From contig NZ_JAPFBJ010000002.1 in assembly GCF_030867385.1 (NCBI RefSeq), forward strand, positions 1-64,000: a DNA stretch of 64,000 nucleotides, written 5' to 3'. Position numbers and translations under genes: made by a program. Numbering within the stretch: the first letter of the stretch is position 1; every line of letters starts with the position of its first letter. The notes below the pieces were generated by a model, which made no database searches, had not been told where the DNA came from, and was given only the letters and a program-made list of their open reading frames with translations. This DNA comes from Sphingobium sp. DEHP117 (GTDB lineage: Bacteria > Pseudomonadota > Alphaproteobacteria > Sphingomonadales > Sphingomonadaceae). This document shows, piece after piece, positions 26,373 through 33,840 of the stretch.

Positions 26373-26977
26373 ATGCCGAACTGAACAAAGAGCCAGATCA
26401 GAAAGCGGCGATGCCCCGCGCGTCAACCGTGGATCTGACGTGGGATCGGGCGAAAAGGCGCGCACGGCAGCGTGTAACCTTTCATCGCGCCGGGCTCGCT
26501 TATCGTCTGATCCAAGGCCGCTCATTGGGCAACGAACCGAGCGCAGGTGAACGGGCGGCACTGGCCAGGTGCCCCTCATCAGTAGGACGCGACGTATCAG
26601 CTGAGCGCTCAGAAAGTCGATAGCGTGAACCGCACAAGCCGACTTGGCCGATGCCATGCGGCGCCACGTCATCCCCTCAGGATCCAGCCAGATCGAGCGC
26701 ACCGGAGCGGCCTCTTCAATGGCCTGATCTGGCCGAAGACCGGCTAACGCCTCGCTCGCCTATGGCGCAACAGCGGCGTCACAACTTTCTTCCCCTGCCG
26801 GCTGCGCCGTCATTCCTCGCGCGACAAGAAAGTTCCTCCTTTGCTGTCAGGCCCCAAGCCTACCCCAGCAAACTGGGGACCCCAGGCAGGAGTGCGCCGT
26901 CGATCGTCTCCGGCCCATCGATCGCCATCGAGGCCGCAATGGTGCGGGCTCGAGACTTCAGATCAAGGAGAACTGAC
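26373..26977. other. About 600 bp without a supportable gene; inverted repeats near the right end
   Basis: No convincing coding sequence. It holds an inverted repeat AACTTTCTT (26783-26791) / AAGAAAGTT (26826-26834) and a tight hairpin CCCCAG-CAAA-CTGGGG (26863-26878). These could be transcriptional control or transfer-related sites. AAGGAG just before ATG 26978 serves the DUF736 gene. Confidence 0.5.
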
Positions 26978-27304
26978 ATGGCGACCATCGGCACCTTCAA
27001 GAAGACCGGCACGAACGAGTTCACCGGCGAAATCGTCACCCTGAGCGTTCAGGCCAAGAACGTCCGCATCGTCCCCGAGACCCGGGCCACGGGCGAGAAC
27101 GCCCCCAGCCACCGCGTCCTGGTCGGTCGCGCCGAGATCGGCGCCGCCTGGTCCAAGCGCTCCAACGAGGGCCGCGACTATCTTGGTCTCAAGCTGGACG
27201 ACCCGAGCTTCAACGCCCCGATCTACGCCAACCTGTTCGACGACGAGGACGGCGAAGGGTTCAGCCTCATCTGGTCCCGCCCCAGCCGCCGCAACGGCGA
27301 CTGA
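26978..27304 (+). CDS. DUF736 family protein
   Basis: A 108-residue soluble protein: MATIGTFKKTGTNEFTGEIV, then NVRIVPETRATGENAPSHRV, DYLGLKLDDPSFNAPIYANL and a closing GFSLIWSRP, all hallmarks of DUF736. The family is small, beta-rich, and nearly always found on alphaproteobacterial plasmids and ICEs; its function is unknown. A second, more divergent DUF736 gene lies at 32487 in the tra operon. The start is well placed behind CAAGGAGAACTGAC. Confidence 0.9.
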   Translation: MATIGTFKKTGTNEFTGEIVTLSVQAKNVRIVPETRATGENAPSHRVLVGRAEIGAAWSKRSNEGRDYLGLKLDDPSFNAPIYANLFDDEDGEGFSLIWSRPSRRNGD

Positions 27305-27435
27305 GGCTCCAGCGACGCCCCGTCCGGTCGATCCGGACGGGGTCTTCGCCTGCCAAAGCATCCGAATCAGCTTGCGGCCTGAACTACTCGAACGACCGCA
27401 ATAGACGCTCTTCAGTCTGGCCTGAGAAGCTAAGA

Positions 27436-27452
27436 ACGACTATTATAGTCGT
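27436..27452. promoter_or_regulatory. 17-bp palindrome upstream of the XRE regulator gene
   Basis: ACGACTAT-T-ATAGTCGT, a perfect odd palindrome, with a wider imperfect GAAC...GTTC frame. It lies 42 bp before the start of a XRE-family gene. It is a plausible operator for autoregulation. Confidence 0.55.
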
Positions 27453-27494
27453 AGTTCTGGCGTGCGCGTAGGCCCTGGTGGGAGGTGATCATGC

Positions 27495-27758
27495 ATGATC
27501 ACCGCCCGACAGTCGCGGGCCGCACGCGCGCTGCTGGGTTGGACACAGGAGACGCTCGCTGACGCAGCCCGAGTATCACTGACCGCGCTCAAGCGCCTCG
27601 AGTCGGAAAGCGACTTGAAGGTGTATGAGAGCACACGCGATCAGGTGCGCCGGGCACTCGAGGCGAACGGCATCCTTCTCCTAGTGTCCGACCAAGGTGA
27701 AGGGGTGATGCTCGTCCATGGCCGAAAAGCCACCAGCGACATGCGGAAGAGACGCTAG
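27495..27758 (+). CDS. XRE-family transcriptional regulator
   Basis: An 87-residue DNA-binding protein: MITARQSRAARALLGWTQET then LADAARVSLTALKRLESE, a standard Cro/C1-type HTH. After it, RRALEANGILLLVSDQGEGV is the short C-terminal extension found in alphaproteobacterial mobile-element regulators. The ATG at 27495 follows GGGAGGTGATC; another ATG four bases earlier is out of frame. The palindrome at 27436-27452 is the likely operator. It probably tunes expression of ICE transfer or excision functions. Confidence 0.85.
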   Translation: MITARQSRAARALLGWTQETLADAARVSLTALKRLESESDLKVYESTRDQVRRALEANGILLLVSDQGEGVMLVHGRKATSDMRKRR

Positions 27759-27878
27759 CGCCGGTTCACGACGGCCAACCCGCATTGCGGGCCAACAACC
27801 ATACCCGTTGCCGTCGAAGTCGGGCTTGGTTAACGCCATCCCCACACACAGGGGCACTGTGATTCCAGGTGGGGCTTC

Positions 27879-28145
27879 GTGACCAAGGCAGAATTCCTCG
27901 AACGGCCGCCCGAGAGCGCGTCGGTCACCGACTATGACCGTCAGCACATGACGCTCTACCTCCGTCTCCTCGATGCTGCGTCGGACGGCGCGGCATGGGA
28001 AGAAGCCGTATTGATCCTGTTCGGTATCGACCCGGCTGCCGAACCGGAGCGCGCCCGCCGCGTCCACGACAGCCATCTCGACCGCGCCAGATGGATGACC
28101 CAGCACGGCTACCGCGAGCTCGCACACGAGCATCCGCGCCGGTGA
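27879..28145 (+). CDS. Small conserved ICE protein, 88 residues
   Basis: Begins MTKAEFLERPPESASVTDYD; the middle reads LRLLDAASDGAAWEEAVLIL and FGIDPAAEPERARRVHDSHL. It is helical, acidic and soluble, and the ILFGID segment resembles the short DNA-binding-type helix of DUF2285 proteins. The gene sits right before the DUF6499/DUF2285 gene, as is usual in this ICE family, so a regulatory role is likely. No specific function is known. Confidence 0.7.
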   Translation: MTKAEFLERPPESASVTDYDRQHMTLYLRLLDAASDGAAWEEAVLILFGIDPAAEPERARRVHDSHLDRARWMTQHGYRELAHEHPRR

Positions 28146-28260
28146 TGCGGGGGTGATGCCGCGGCGGCATCGCCCGTTTCCTATTCTCCGGCTTCCGCTT
28201 TGGTTCGCGTGACGGAATCCTGCCCAGCGAAGCTGCTGCAGGTTTGCTGGCGGAGGATGC

Positions 28261-29035
28261 ATGACCCCCGACATCTCGCATTGGCGATCATCCGAGCACT
28301 ACGACTACGTCGAAGACCTCGTCTCGCCTGAACTCGCCTGGGAATGGCTGCGCCGGAACGAAGACTATCAGCGCGACTTCGAGGCCGCTCAGGTGGAACC
28401 GAACGCCGACACTGCAGCAACCGAGGCGACGAGGTCTCGATGGGGGCTGCGATTTCCTGGTGTCGCCTGCCCTCGACGCCAGAGAGGCCGCGCCCATCTG
28501 GGCACCCACATTGAACACTGGCGTTGTGCTGCTGACCGCGCCGCCCGCTATCCTGCCCAAAGACGACAAGTCGCCAACCATTAAGGGCCACGCGGCTGGT
28601 CAGTCAGACGCGCAAGGCTTCCACTTCCTTCATCGCCTGACGAACGGCGAACGGCTTCAGATCCTGCGCTTCGCCGGCGCGAGTGGTGCCGAGGGCACGG
28701 CGGCCGTCATTCCGCTCGGCCCCGACGGGTTCGATCGGCTCGAGGCAGTCGCCCGCCTATTAAGTTCGCTCCATGGCCGCTCGGTCCCGGCCGACACGCG
28801 GCTAACGCGGCAGCAGCGTCACCGTGCGCGACGGATGTTGCAGGCTGTAGACGGCCGTCTCAGCGGCGCCAGCTACCGCGAGATCGCCGCGATCCTGTTC
28901 GGCACGCGCGACCTTGCCGATGAACCCTGGAAAACATCCTCACGCCGGTTCGCCACCATGGAACTTGTGCGCGGCGGCCTCGCCATGATCGCTGGCGGCT
29001 ATCGACGCCTGCTCAGTCATCGCCGTCGACGCTAG
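28261..29035 (+). pseudogene. DUF6499 + DUF2285 regulator, split by a single-base frameshift
   Basis: The N-terminal part starting at ATG 28261 (HWRSSEHYDYVEDLVSPELA then WEWLRRNEDYQRDFEAAQ) is the DUF6499 transcriptional-regulator domain, running to RSRWGLRF. Continuing in that frame gives a nonsensical Arg-rich tail. Shifting one base near 28456-28460 gives VSPALDAREAAPIWAPTLNT, then a DUF2285 DNA-binding domain (RLTRQQRHRARRMLQAVDGR; YREIAAILFGTRDL; RRFATMELVRGG) ending at 29035. DUF6499-DUF2285 proteins are usually one chain, so an extra G in CCTGGTGTC is likely. Two separate genes, the second with a GTG start at 28460, is the alternative. Confidence 0.65.
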
Positions 29036-29160
29036 CAGGCCGTGTGTGGGGATTTGCTCCCGCCAGCTTCCCACTCCTTCCGCAACGTCGCGCTCCGCCA
29101 GGGTAGCCGCCAACCGCCGCTGTCCCCCAGCGGCTCTCGTGCAACCTCGGAGGCCCGATC

Positions 29161-29442
29161 ATGTCACCAAATGGCGCCGGTGTGCCGCAACGCTTTCTCC
29201 GCACACCCGAAGCGGCCCGCTTCCTTGGTCTCTCGGATCGCACGCTTGAAAAACACCGGACCTACGGCACCGGTCCCGCCTATCGAAAGCTCGGCGGGCG
29301 CGTCGTCTACGCGCTCGAGGACCTGAAAGCCTGGGCAGACCGCGGCTTCGTCACCTCGACGTCTGATCCGCGCGGCAGTGTCCTTCCCGCCAAGCGCCAT
29401 GCCGCCATAACGCCTGCCTTCGGCGGCGGCCAAGCCCGCTGA
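29161..29442 (+). CDS. Excisionase-like helix-turn-helix protein
   Basis: 93 residues with a MerR/AlpA-type HTH: QRFLRTPEAARFLGLSDRTL then EKHRTYGTGPAYRKLGGRVV and YALEDLKAWAD, the pattern of DNA-binding excisionase-family domains. It directly precedes repA. Such proteins often control excision or expression of the transfer/replication operon in ICEs. Confidence 0.82.
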   Translation: MSPNGAGVPQRFLRTPEAARFLGLSDRTLEKHRTYGTGPAYRKLGGRVVYALEDLKAWADRGFVTSTSDPRGSVLPAKRHAAITPAFGGGQAR

Positions 29443-29452
29443 GCCGTCCGAC

Positions 29453-30514
29453 ATGCCGCCACGGCAACGCCCCCTCTCCCCAAGCGAACGATCACGGCTC
29501 GATCCGTTCGTCGTCGCCACCGGTGACGCCAGCCCGCGCGATCAGCGCGATCTGATGGAGCGGCCCTTCTTCTCGCTGGCCAAAGCCAAACGCACCACGC
29601 CGATCCTCTACGAGGCCGGCGACGTCCATGTCGAAGTGTTCGCGGTCCCCGAGCATGGCATGGCGACCATCTGGGACGCCGATATCCTGATCTGGGCCGC
29701 AAGCCAGATCGTCGAAGCCGCAAACCTCGGGTTCCAGACCTCACGCTTCCTGCGCTTCACCCCTTATCAGCTCCTGACCGCGATCGGACGTCAGACCGGA
29801 TCGCGCGATTACCGGCTGTTGAAGGGCGCGTTGGCGCGCCTGCAGTCGACCGTCATCCAAACCACGATCCGCAACGGCGAGCATTGGCGGCGCCAGCAAT
29901 TCTCCTGGATCAACGAGTGGGGGGAATGCACAACGCGCGACGGCCGTGTGGAGGGCATGGAGTTTGTCCTACCCGACTGGCTCTATCGCGGTGTCATCGA
30001 CCGCTCGCTCGTCCTCGCCATCGATCCCGCCTATTTCCGGCTGACCGGCGGCATCGAGCGCTGGCTCTATCGGGTCGCCCGCAAACATGCCGGCCGTCAG
30101 CCTGCGGGCTGGACCTTCGACATTGCGCACCTGCACGCAAAATCGGGTAGCCTGGCGCGCGTCTCCGACTTCGCCATCGACATCCGCCGCATCGTCGCCC
30201 GCCAGCCGCTACCCGGCTATCGCTTGGCTTTGGAGCGCGCCGGTCGTCAGGAACGCTTGCTCATCCGCCCTATCAGCTTGTCCACAGGCCCTGTGGATGG
30301 CGTTGTGGATGCGATCGGGACTTCGGGCGCAAATGGTATCGGGATTTCGGGCGCAGCCGCCTCGGGACTTCGGGCGCGCGGATCGCAGCTAACCCTCTGG
30401 CCTGAAACAGCGATTCCGAGCCTTAACTTAGAGTCTAACAAAGAATCTAACTTCTTGTTGGAGCGGAGCGACGGTGGAAAACCTCCCCGCGGCCGACGGA
30501 GCGCGCGGTCATGA
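29453..30514 (+). CDS. repA: RepA-family replication initiator protein
   Basis: A 353-residue initiator starting MPPRQRPLSPSERSRLDPFV. Signature stretches include RDLMERPFFSLAKAKRTTPI, ATIWDADILIWAASQI, RFTPYQLLTAIGR, and WFR-like DNA-binding repeats such as IDPAYFRLTGGIERWLYRVA. RepA of this kind is shared by IncP-like plasmids and Tn4371-like ICEs and supports autonomous replication after excision. The last ~75 codons look unlike the family and contain DNA repeats (30278-30460) that may be the origin itself. The stop overlaps parA by 4 bases (ATGA), so replication and partition genes are coupled. Confidence 0.88.
   Translation: MPPRQRPLSPSERSRLDPFVVATGDASPRDQRDLMERPFFSLAKAKRTTPILYEAGDVHVEVFAVPEHGMATIWDADILIWAASQIVEAANLGFQTSRFLRFTPYQLLTAIGRQTGSRDYRLLKGALARLQSTVIQTTIRNGEHWRRQQFSWINEWGECTTRDGRVEGMEFVLPDWLYRGVIDRSLVLAIDPAYFRLTGGIERWLYRVARKHAGRQPAGWTFDIAHLHAKSGSLARVSDFAIDIRRIVARQPLPGYRLALERAGRQERLLIRPISLSTGPVDGVVDAIGTSGANGIGISGAAASGLRARGSQLTLWPETAIPSLNLESNKESNFLLERSDGGKPPRGRRSARS
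30278..30460. other. Candidate replication origin: DnaA-box-like words, three iterons, AT-rich patch
   Basis: Inside the 3' end of repA. TTGTCCACA (30278-30286) differs from the consensus DnaA box by one base. TGTGGAT words follow at 30292 and 30304. Three 16-bp direct repeats TCGGGACTTCGGGCGC (30315-30330 and 30362-30377, exact; 30339-30354, one difference) are spaced 24 and 23 bp, about two helical turns. They are followed by an AT-richer tract with repeated TCTAAC (30421-30460). That order (DnaA sites, iterons, AT-rich) is the layout of iteron-type plasmid origins. Not proven. Confidence 0.5.
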
Positions 30515-31149
30515 TCGTCGCGTTGCTCAACCAGAAAGGCGGCGTCGGAAAGACGACGCTCGCGCTCCATCTCGCCGGCGAATGGGCCAGCCGCGACCAG
30601 CGTGTCATGCTCATCGACGCCGATCCGCAGGGTTCCTCGCTCGACTGGTCCGAAGCCCGCGCCCGTGAAGGCCTGCCCCGCCAATTCGCCGTCATCGGAC
30701 TGGCGCGCGACACCTTGCACCGCGAAGCGCCCGAACTGGCGCGCGGCGCCGATCATGTGGTGATCGATGGGCCGCCGCGCGTCGCCGGCCTCATGCGCTC
30801 GGCCGTGCTTGCCGCCGATCTCGTCCTTATCCCGGTTCAGCCATCGCCCTTCGACGGATGGGCGTCGGCCGAGATGCTGGCACTGCTCCGTGAAGCACGC
30901 CTGTTCCGCCCGTCGCTCGTCGCGCGTTTCGTGCTCAACCGCTGCGGCGCGCGCACCGTCATCGCGCGCGAGACCGCCAAGGCGCTCGCCGAACATGATC
31001 CGCCGGTGCTGGCGAGCGCGATCGGCCAACGCGTCGGCTTCGCGGATGCCGCGCAATCCGGCCGCCTGATCTCGGAACTCGATGGCCAGCGCGCCGGTGC
31101 GCGCGAGGTCGCCGCGCTCTGCACCGAAGTCGGGAGGCTCGCACCATGA
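30511..31149 (+). CDS. parA: ParA-family partition ATPase
   Basis: A 212-residue ParA/Soj-type ATPase. It has a deviant Walker A in LLNQKGGVGKTTLALHLAGE (about 7-16), Walker A' LIDADPQGSSLDW, and Walker B-like VVIDGPPRVAGLMRSA. No N-terminal HTH is present, so it is a type Ib-like small ParA. It is translationally coupled to repA in front (ATGA) and to the RHH gene behind, which probably supplies the DNA-binding partner. Its role is to keep the excised or replicating ICE segregating. Confidence 0.92.
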   Translation: MIVALLNQKGGVGKTTLALHLAGEWASRDQRVMLIDADPQGSSLDWSEARAREGLPRQFAVIGLARDTLHREAPELARGADHVVIDGPPRVAGLMRSAVLAADLVLIPVQPSPFDGWASAEMLALLREARLFRPSLVARFVLNRCGARTVIARETAKALAEHDPPVLASAIGQRVGFADAAQSGRLISELDGQRAGAREVAALCTEVGRLAP

Positions 31150-31385
31150 CCAGGCGCAGCTTCGCCGCGCGGCCCGGCGACCCGGACACCTGGATCAAGG
31201 CCGCCGACGATCCGCGCGGACGCAGGGCTGACGCTATCGCCTACACCGCGCGCCTCACCATCGACGTCACGCCGGACCTGCGCGGCCGGATCAAGGTCAC
31301 CGCGTTCCAGCGCGGCCAAACCGTCGCTGACATGCTGCGCGAGCTGCTCGCGAACGCATTTCCTGCCGAGGGGGACGGGCAATGA
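31146..31385 (+). CDS. Small partition partner, ribbon-helix-helix-like
   Basis: A 79-residue basic protein. The N-terminal part is flexible (PGDPDTWIKAADDPRGRRA) and a C-terminal fold reads AYTARLTIDVTPDLRGRIKV then TAFQRGQTVADMLRELL, the pattern of an RHH domain. A short RHH protein right after a small ParA is the usual ParG-type centromere-binding partner. Start overlaps the parA stop (ATGA) and its stop overlaps the next gene in the same way. Confidence 0.75.
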   Translation: MTRRSFAARPGDPDTWIKAADDPRGRRADAIAYTARLTIDVTPDLRGRIKVTAFQRGQTVADMLRELLANAFPAEGDGQ

Positions 31386-31897
31386 ACGCTCCGGCAATTC
31401 ATGGCGCAGCGGGCGTTCGGCCGTCATCACCTTCGGGTCGGCTCACCGAGGTCGAACTGGTTTGGCGCGAGAAGCAGGTCGAACACTGGATTCGCTTCGG
31501 CCATGCGGTCCACGAACAGATCCTCGACCGGCGGCGTCGCGTCCTCAGCTTCCCCGCCGGGGCTGTCTTCGCCTTCGTCCGCTGGGCCTCGAATGGCTTT
31601 GGCACCGTCGTCTCACGCATCGACATCCTGCGCGCCGTCAGTGCGGGCGAAGGCTATCAGACGCTGCCCTCGGTACGGCCCGGTGGTGAAATCCTGCTGC
31701 AAACGAGCGGCTGGCCGAGCGTCGAACGCGTACTGCTTCTGACCGACGCGATCGAAGCGCTCGACATCGATCCCGCCGAAGCTGCGCCTGACTATTGGCG
31801 CCATGTCCACAACCGGCTCGCCGCCGGTGACGTCCCGCGAGCCTACTCCCGCCAGCAGCACCGCGCGTGGCGCTTGCGACAGAGAGCAGAGCCATGA
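31382..31897 (+). CDS. DUF2840 family protein
   Basis: 171 residues; core LTEVELVWREKQVEHWIRFG and VLSFPAGAVFAFVRWASNGF, then GTVVSRIDILRAV. These are characteristic of DUF2840, an uncharacterised soluble family that is found between parA and traF in alphaproteobacterial ICE and plasmid transfer operons. Coupled by ATGA overlaps on both sides. Function unknown; conserved position implies a role in conjugative transfer. Confidence 0.88.
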   Translation: MNAPAIHGAAGVRPSSPSGRLTEVELVWREKQVEHWIRFGHAVHEQILDRRRRVLSFPAGAVFAFVRWASNGFGTVVSRIDILRAVSAGEGYQTLPSVRPGGEILLQTSGWPSVERVLLLTDAIEALDIDPAEAAPDYWRHVHNRLAAGDVPRAYSRQQHRAWRLRQRAEP

Positions 31898-32490
31898 CGC
31901 GCGCCGGCTACCTGCTGACGACCACGGGTGCCGCGCTCCTGCTGATCACGCTCGCGGTGGTCAACACGGCACCGCGGCTTGTCTGGAACGCATCGGCCAG
32001 TGTGCCGGTCGGCCTCTATGAGATCGGCTCGGCTACCCCGCTCGAGGTCACCGACCTTGTCGCGGTCAATGCGCCGGAGCCGCTTGCCGCCTTCCTCGCG
32101 GACCGGGGTTATCTGCCGCGCGGCGTGCCGCTCTTGAAGCGCGTTGCCGCACTGCCTGGCCAGACCGTCTGCCGTTCGGGCGCTGACATCACAGTCGATG
32201 GAACCCCCGTCGGCAATGCGCTCGACCACGACCGTCTGGGACGCACGCTGCCCATCTGGCAGGGCTGCCACCGGCTCGGCGCGAGCGAACTCTTCCTCAT
32301 GAATATCGCCGTCCGAGACAGCCTCGACGGCCGCTACTTCGGGCCTCTCGCCGTCACCACTGTGATCGGGCGGGCCACTCCTCTGTACACCGACGAAGAC
32401 GGCAACGGTCGCTTCGTCTGGCGCGCGCCGACTTGGGTAGACGGCGCAGCCATGACCCGTTCCACCACATCGCCAAGGAGGTTGCCATGA
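31894..32490 (+). CDS. traF: TraF-type S26 signal peptidase
   Basis: A 198-residue membrane-anchored serine peptidase. One N-terminal membrane segment (TTGAALLLITLAVVN) is followed by the catalytic Ser in NASASVPVGLYEI and the catalytic Lys in PLLKRVAALPGQTVC. In Trb/Tra systems TraF processes and cyclises the TrbC pilin, which here is at 42586. The start overlaps the DUF2840 stop, and the stop overlaps the following DUF736 gene (ATGA). The length is typical for TraF. Confidence 0.9.
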   Translation: MTRAGYLLTTTGAALLLITLAVVNTAPRLVWNASASVPVGLYEIGSATPLEVTDLVAVNAPEPLAAFLADRGYLPRGVPLLKRVAALPGQTVCRSGADITVDGTPVGNALDHDRLGRTLPIWQGCHRLGASELFLMNIAVRDSLDGRYFGPLAVTTVIGRATPLYTDEDGNGRFVWRAPTWVDGAAMTRSTTSPRRLP

Positions 32491-32825
32491 CCCTGATCGG
32501 AGAATTTACCCGCACCAAGAGCGGCTTTGGCGGCCGCATCCGCACGCTCGCACTCGATGCAGCTCTGGTGCTCGTCCCGGCGGAGCATTCCGACGCGGAG
32601 AACGCGCCCGACTATCGCGTTCACCTCGGCGACGATGCCGATGGGCCGGAAGTGGGGGCTGGATGGAAGCGCACCGGCGAGAAGGCCGGCGAGTATGTGT
32701 CGTTGCAGCTCGACGATCCGACTTTCGCGCAGCCAATCCGGGCCAACCTGTTCCAGTCGGCGGACAACAAGTCAGCTTGGGGGCTCTACTGGAACCGGCC
32801 GACCAAGCGCAGCGAGCGGGATTGA
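32487..32825 (+). CDS. DUF736 family protein, second copy
   Basis: 112 residues, MTLIGEFTRTKSGFGGRIRT then ALVLVPAEHSDAENAPDYRV and YVSLQLDDPTFAQPIRANLF, ending WGLYWNRPTKRSERD. It shares the DUF736 pattern with the gene at 26978 but is clearly a paralogue, not a duplicate. It lies inside the traF-transglycosylase operon with a 4-base overlap. Function unknown. Confidence 0.9.
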   Translation: MTLIGEFTRTKSGFGGRIRTLALDAALVLVPAEHSDAENAPDYRVHLGDDADGPEVGAGWKRTGEKAGEYVSLQLDDPTFAQPIRANLFQSADNKSAWGLYWNRPTKRSERD

Positions 32826-32828
32826 CCG

Positions 32829-33593
32829 ATGCGCGTCTCTCGTCGCCACACCGCCGTCGGTGCGAAACGGGTCGCCTGCCGACTGCCCGTCCTTCTCCTT
32901 TCCGGCCTGGTCTTTGCCGGCGTGATGCCCGCGTCGTCTGTGGCGCAGACATCGTCCATCGAGCGAACCGCTGCAGCCTCGCCCCACGCGCAAGCGGTCG
33001 CCGAGGCGGCGCAGCGGTTCGGCATTCCCGAGCGCTGGATCTGGGCGGTCATGCGCGTCGAGAGCGGCGGTCGGGTCCGTGCCGTCTCGCCCAAGGGCGC
33101 GATGGGGCTCATGCAGATCATGCCCGCGACCTGGGCGTACCTCCGCGCGCGCCACGGTCTGGGCGCCGATCCCTTTGACCCGCGCGACAACATCCTCGCC
33201 GGTGCAGCCTATCTGCGTGAAATGCACGACCGCTACGGCGCGCCGGGCTTCCTCGCGGCCTACAATGCCGGTCCCGGGCGCTACGATGATTATCTCTCAG
33301 CGGGCCGCGCGCTGCCCGCTGAGACCATCGCCTATGTGTCAGCGCTCGCGCCGCTGATTGGCAGTGAGCCCCTCGCTACCGGCATCGCTGTCGCGACCGT
33401 CGACCCGCTCGCCTGGACTCGGTCGCCGCTGTTCGTCGCGCGCTCCGATGGCAGCGCTGGTGCAGAACGATCGCAGCCCGATCGTCAAAAGAACGCCGGC
33501 CGGACGGCAGATCCGCAGCAACCCCCAATCGCCGCTTCGACGCAGACGGCAGGCATCTTCGTGACGCGCGCCAGCGATGGGGGGCGCCCATGA
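32829..33593 (+). CDS. Lytic transglycosylase of the transfer apparatus (VirB1-like)
   Basis: A 254-residue secreted SLT-family enzyme. A signal peptide (LPVLLLSGLVFAGVMPASSV ending at AQT) is followed by the domain with catalytic Glu in IWAVMRVESGGRVRAVS, then GAMGLMQIMPATW and the AAYNAGPGRYDDY signature. It opens peptidoglycan locally for assembly of the mating channel. The C-terminal ~70 residues are low-complexity. It is the last gene before a ~250-bp noncoding stretch upstream of the relaxase. Confidence 0.9.
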   Translation: MRVSRRHTAVGAKRVACRLPVLLLSGLVFAGVMPASSVAQTSSIERTAAASPHAQAVAEAAQRFGIPERWIWAVMRVESGGRVRAVSPKGAMGLMQIMPATWAYLRARHGLGADPFDPRDNILAGAAYLREMHDRYGAPGFLAAYNAGPGRYDDYLSAGRALPAETIAYVSALAPLIGSEPLATGIAVATVDPLAWTRSPLFVARSDGSAGAERSQPDRQKNAGRTADPQQPPIAASTQTAGIFVTRASDGGRP

Positions 33594-33840
33594 CCAGGAT
33601 CGCACTCTGGCGCGGTGTAGCGAGCTTCCGGAAACGGGCGGCATGGGGCGGTTGGAGCGAAGCAGACACGACCAACAGACGGCGAGATAAAAGCGGCTCG
33701 CCACTCTCGTGCAAGCCATTGCTTTCGCATGGCTTCTCGCGTGCCGGTCGGTCGGGGGCAGTGCCGGTTCCGGCTATTTTCCACGCTATTTCAACGACAT
33801 TGCCGGCACTGTCCATCGTTTGGCCCGCCGGAGGCCGGCG
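33594..33840. other. Candidate origin of transfer upstream of the relaxase gene
   Basis: 247 bp with no convincing gene. Two dyads: AAGCCAT (33713-33719) / ATGGCTT (33729-33735) with a 9-base loop, and CAGTGCCGG (33759-33767) / CCGGCACTG (33803-33811) with a 35-base loop that encloses CCGGCTATTTTCC. Noncoding dyads directly upstream of a relaxase gene are the usual setting of oriT. No known nick sequence was recognised. Confidence 0.4.

Noticed and set aside
25584-26702. Minus-strand open frame of 372 residues covering the noncoding interval and the small membrane protein
   Set aside because: The start region (MRSIWLDPEGMTWRRMASAK) looks somewhat protein-like, but most of the frame is antisense to a gene with clear membrane helices and a ribosome site. 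Not strong enough to call.
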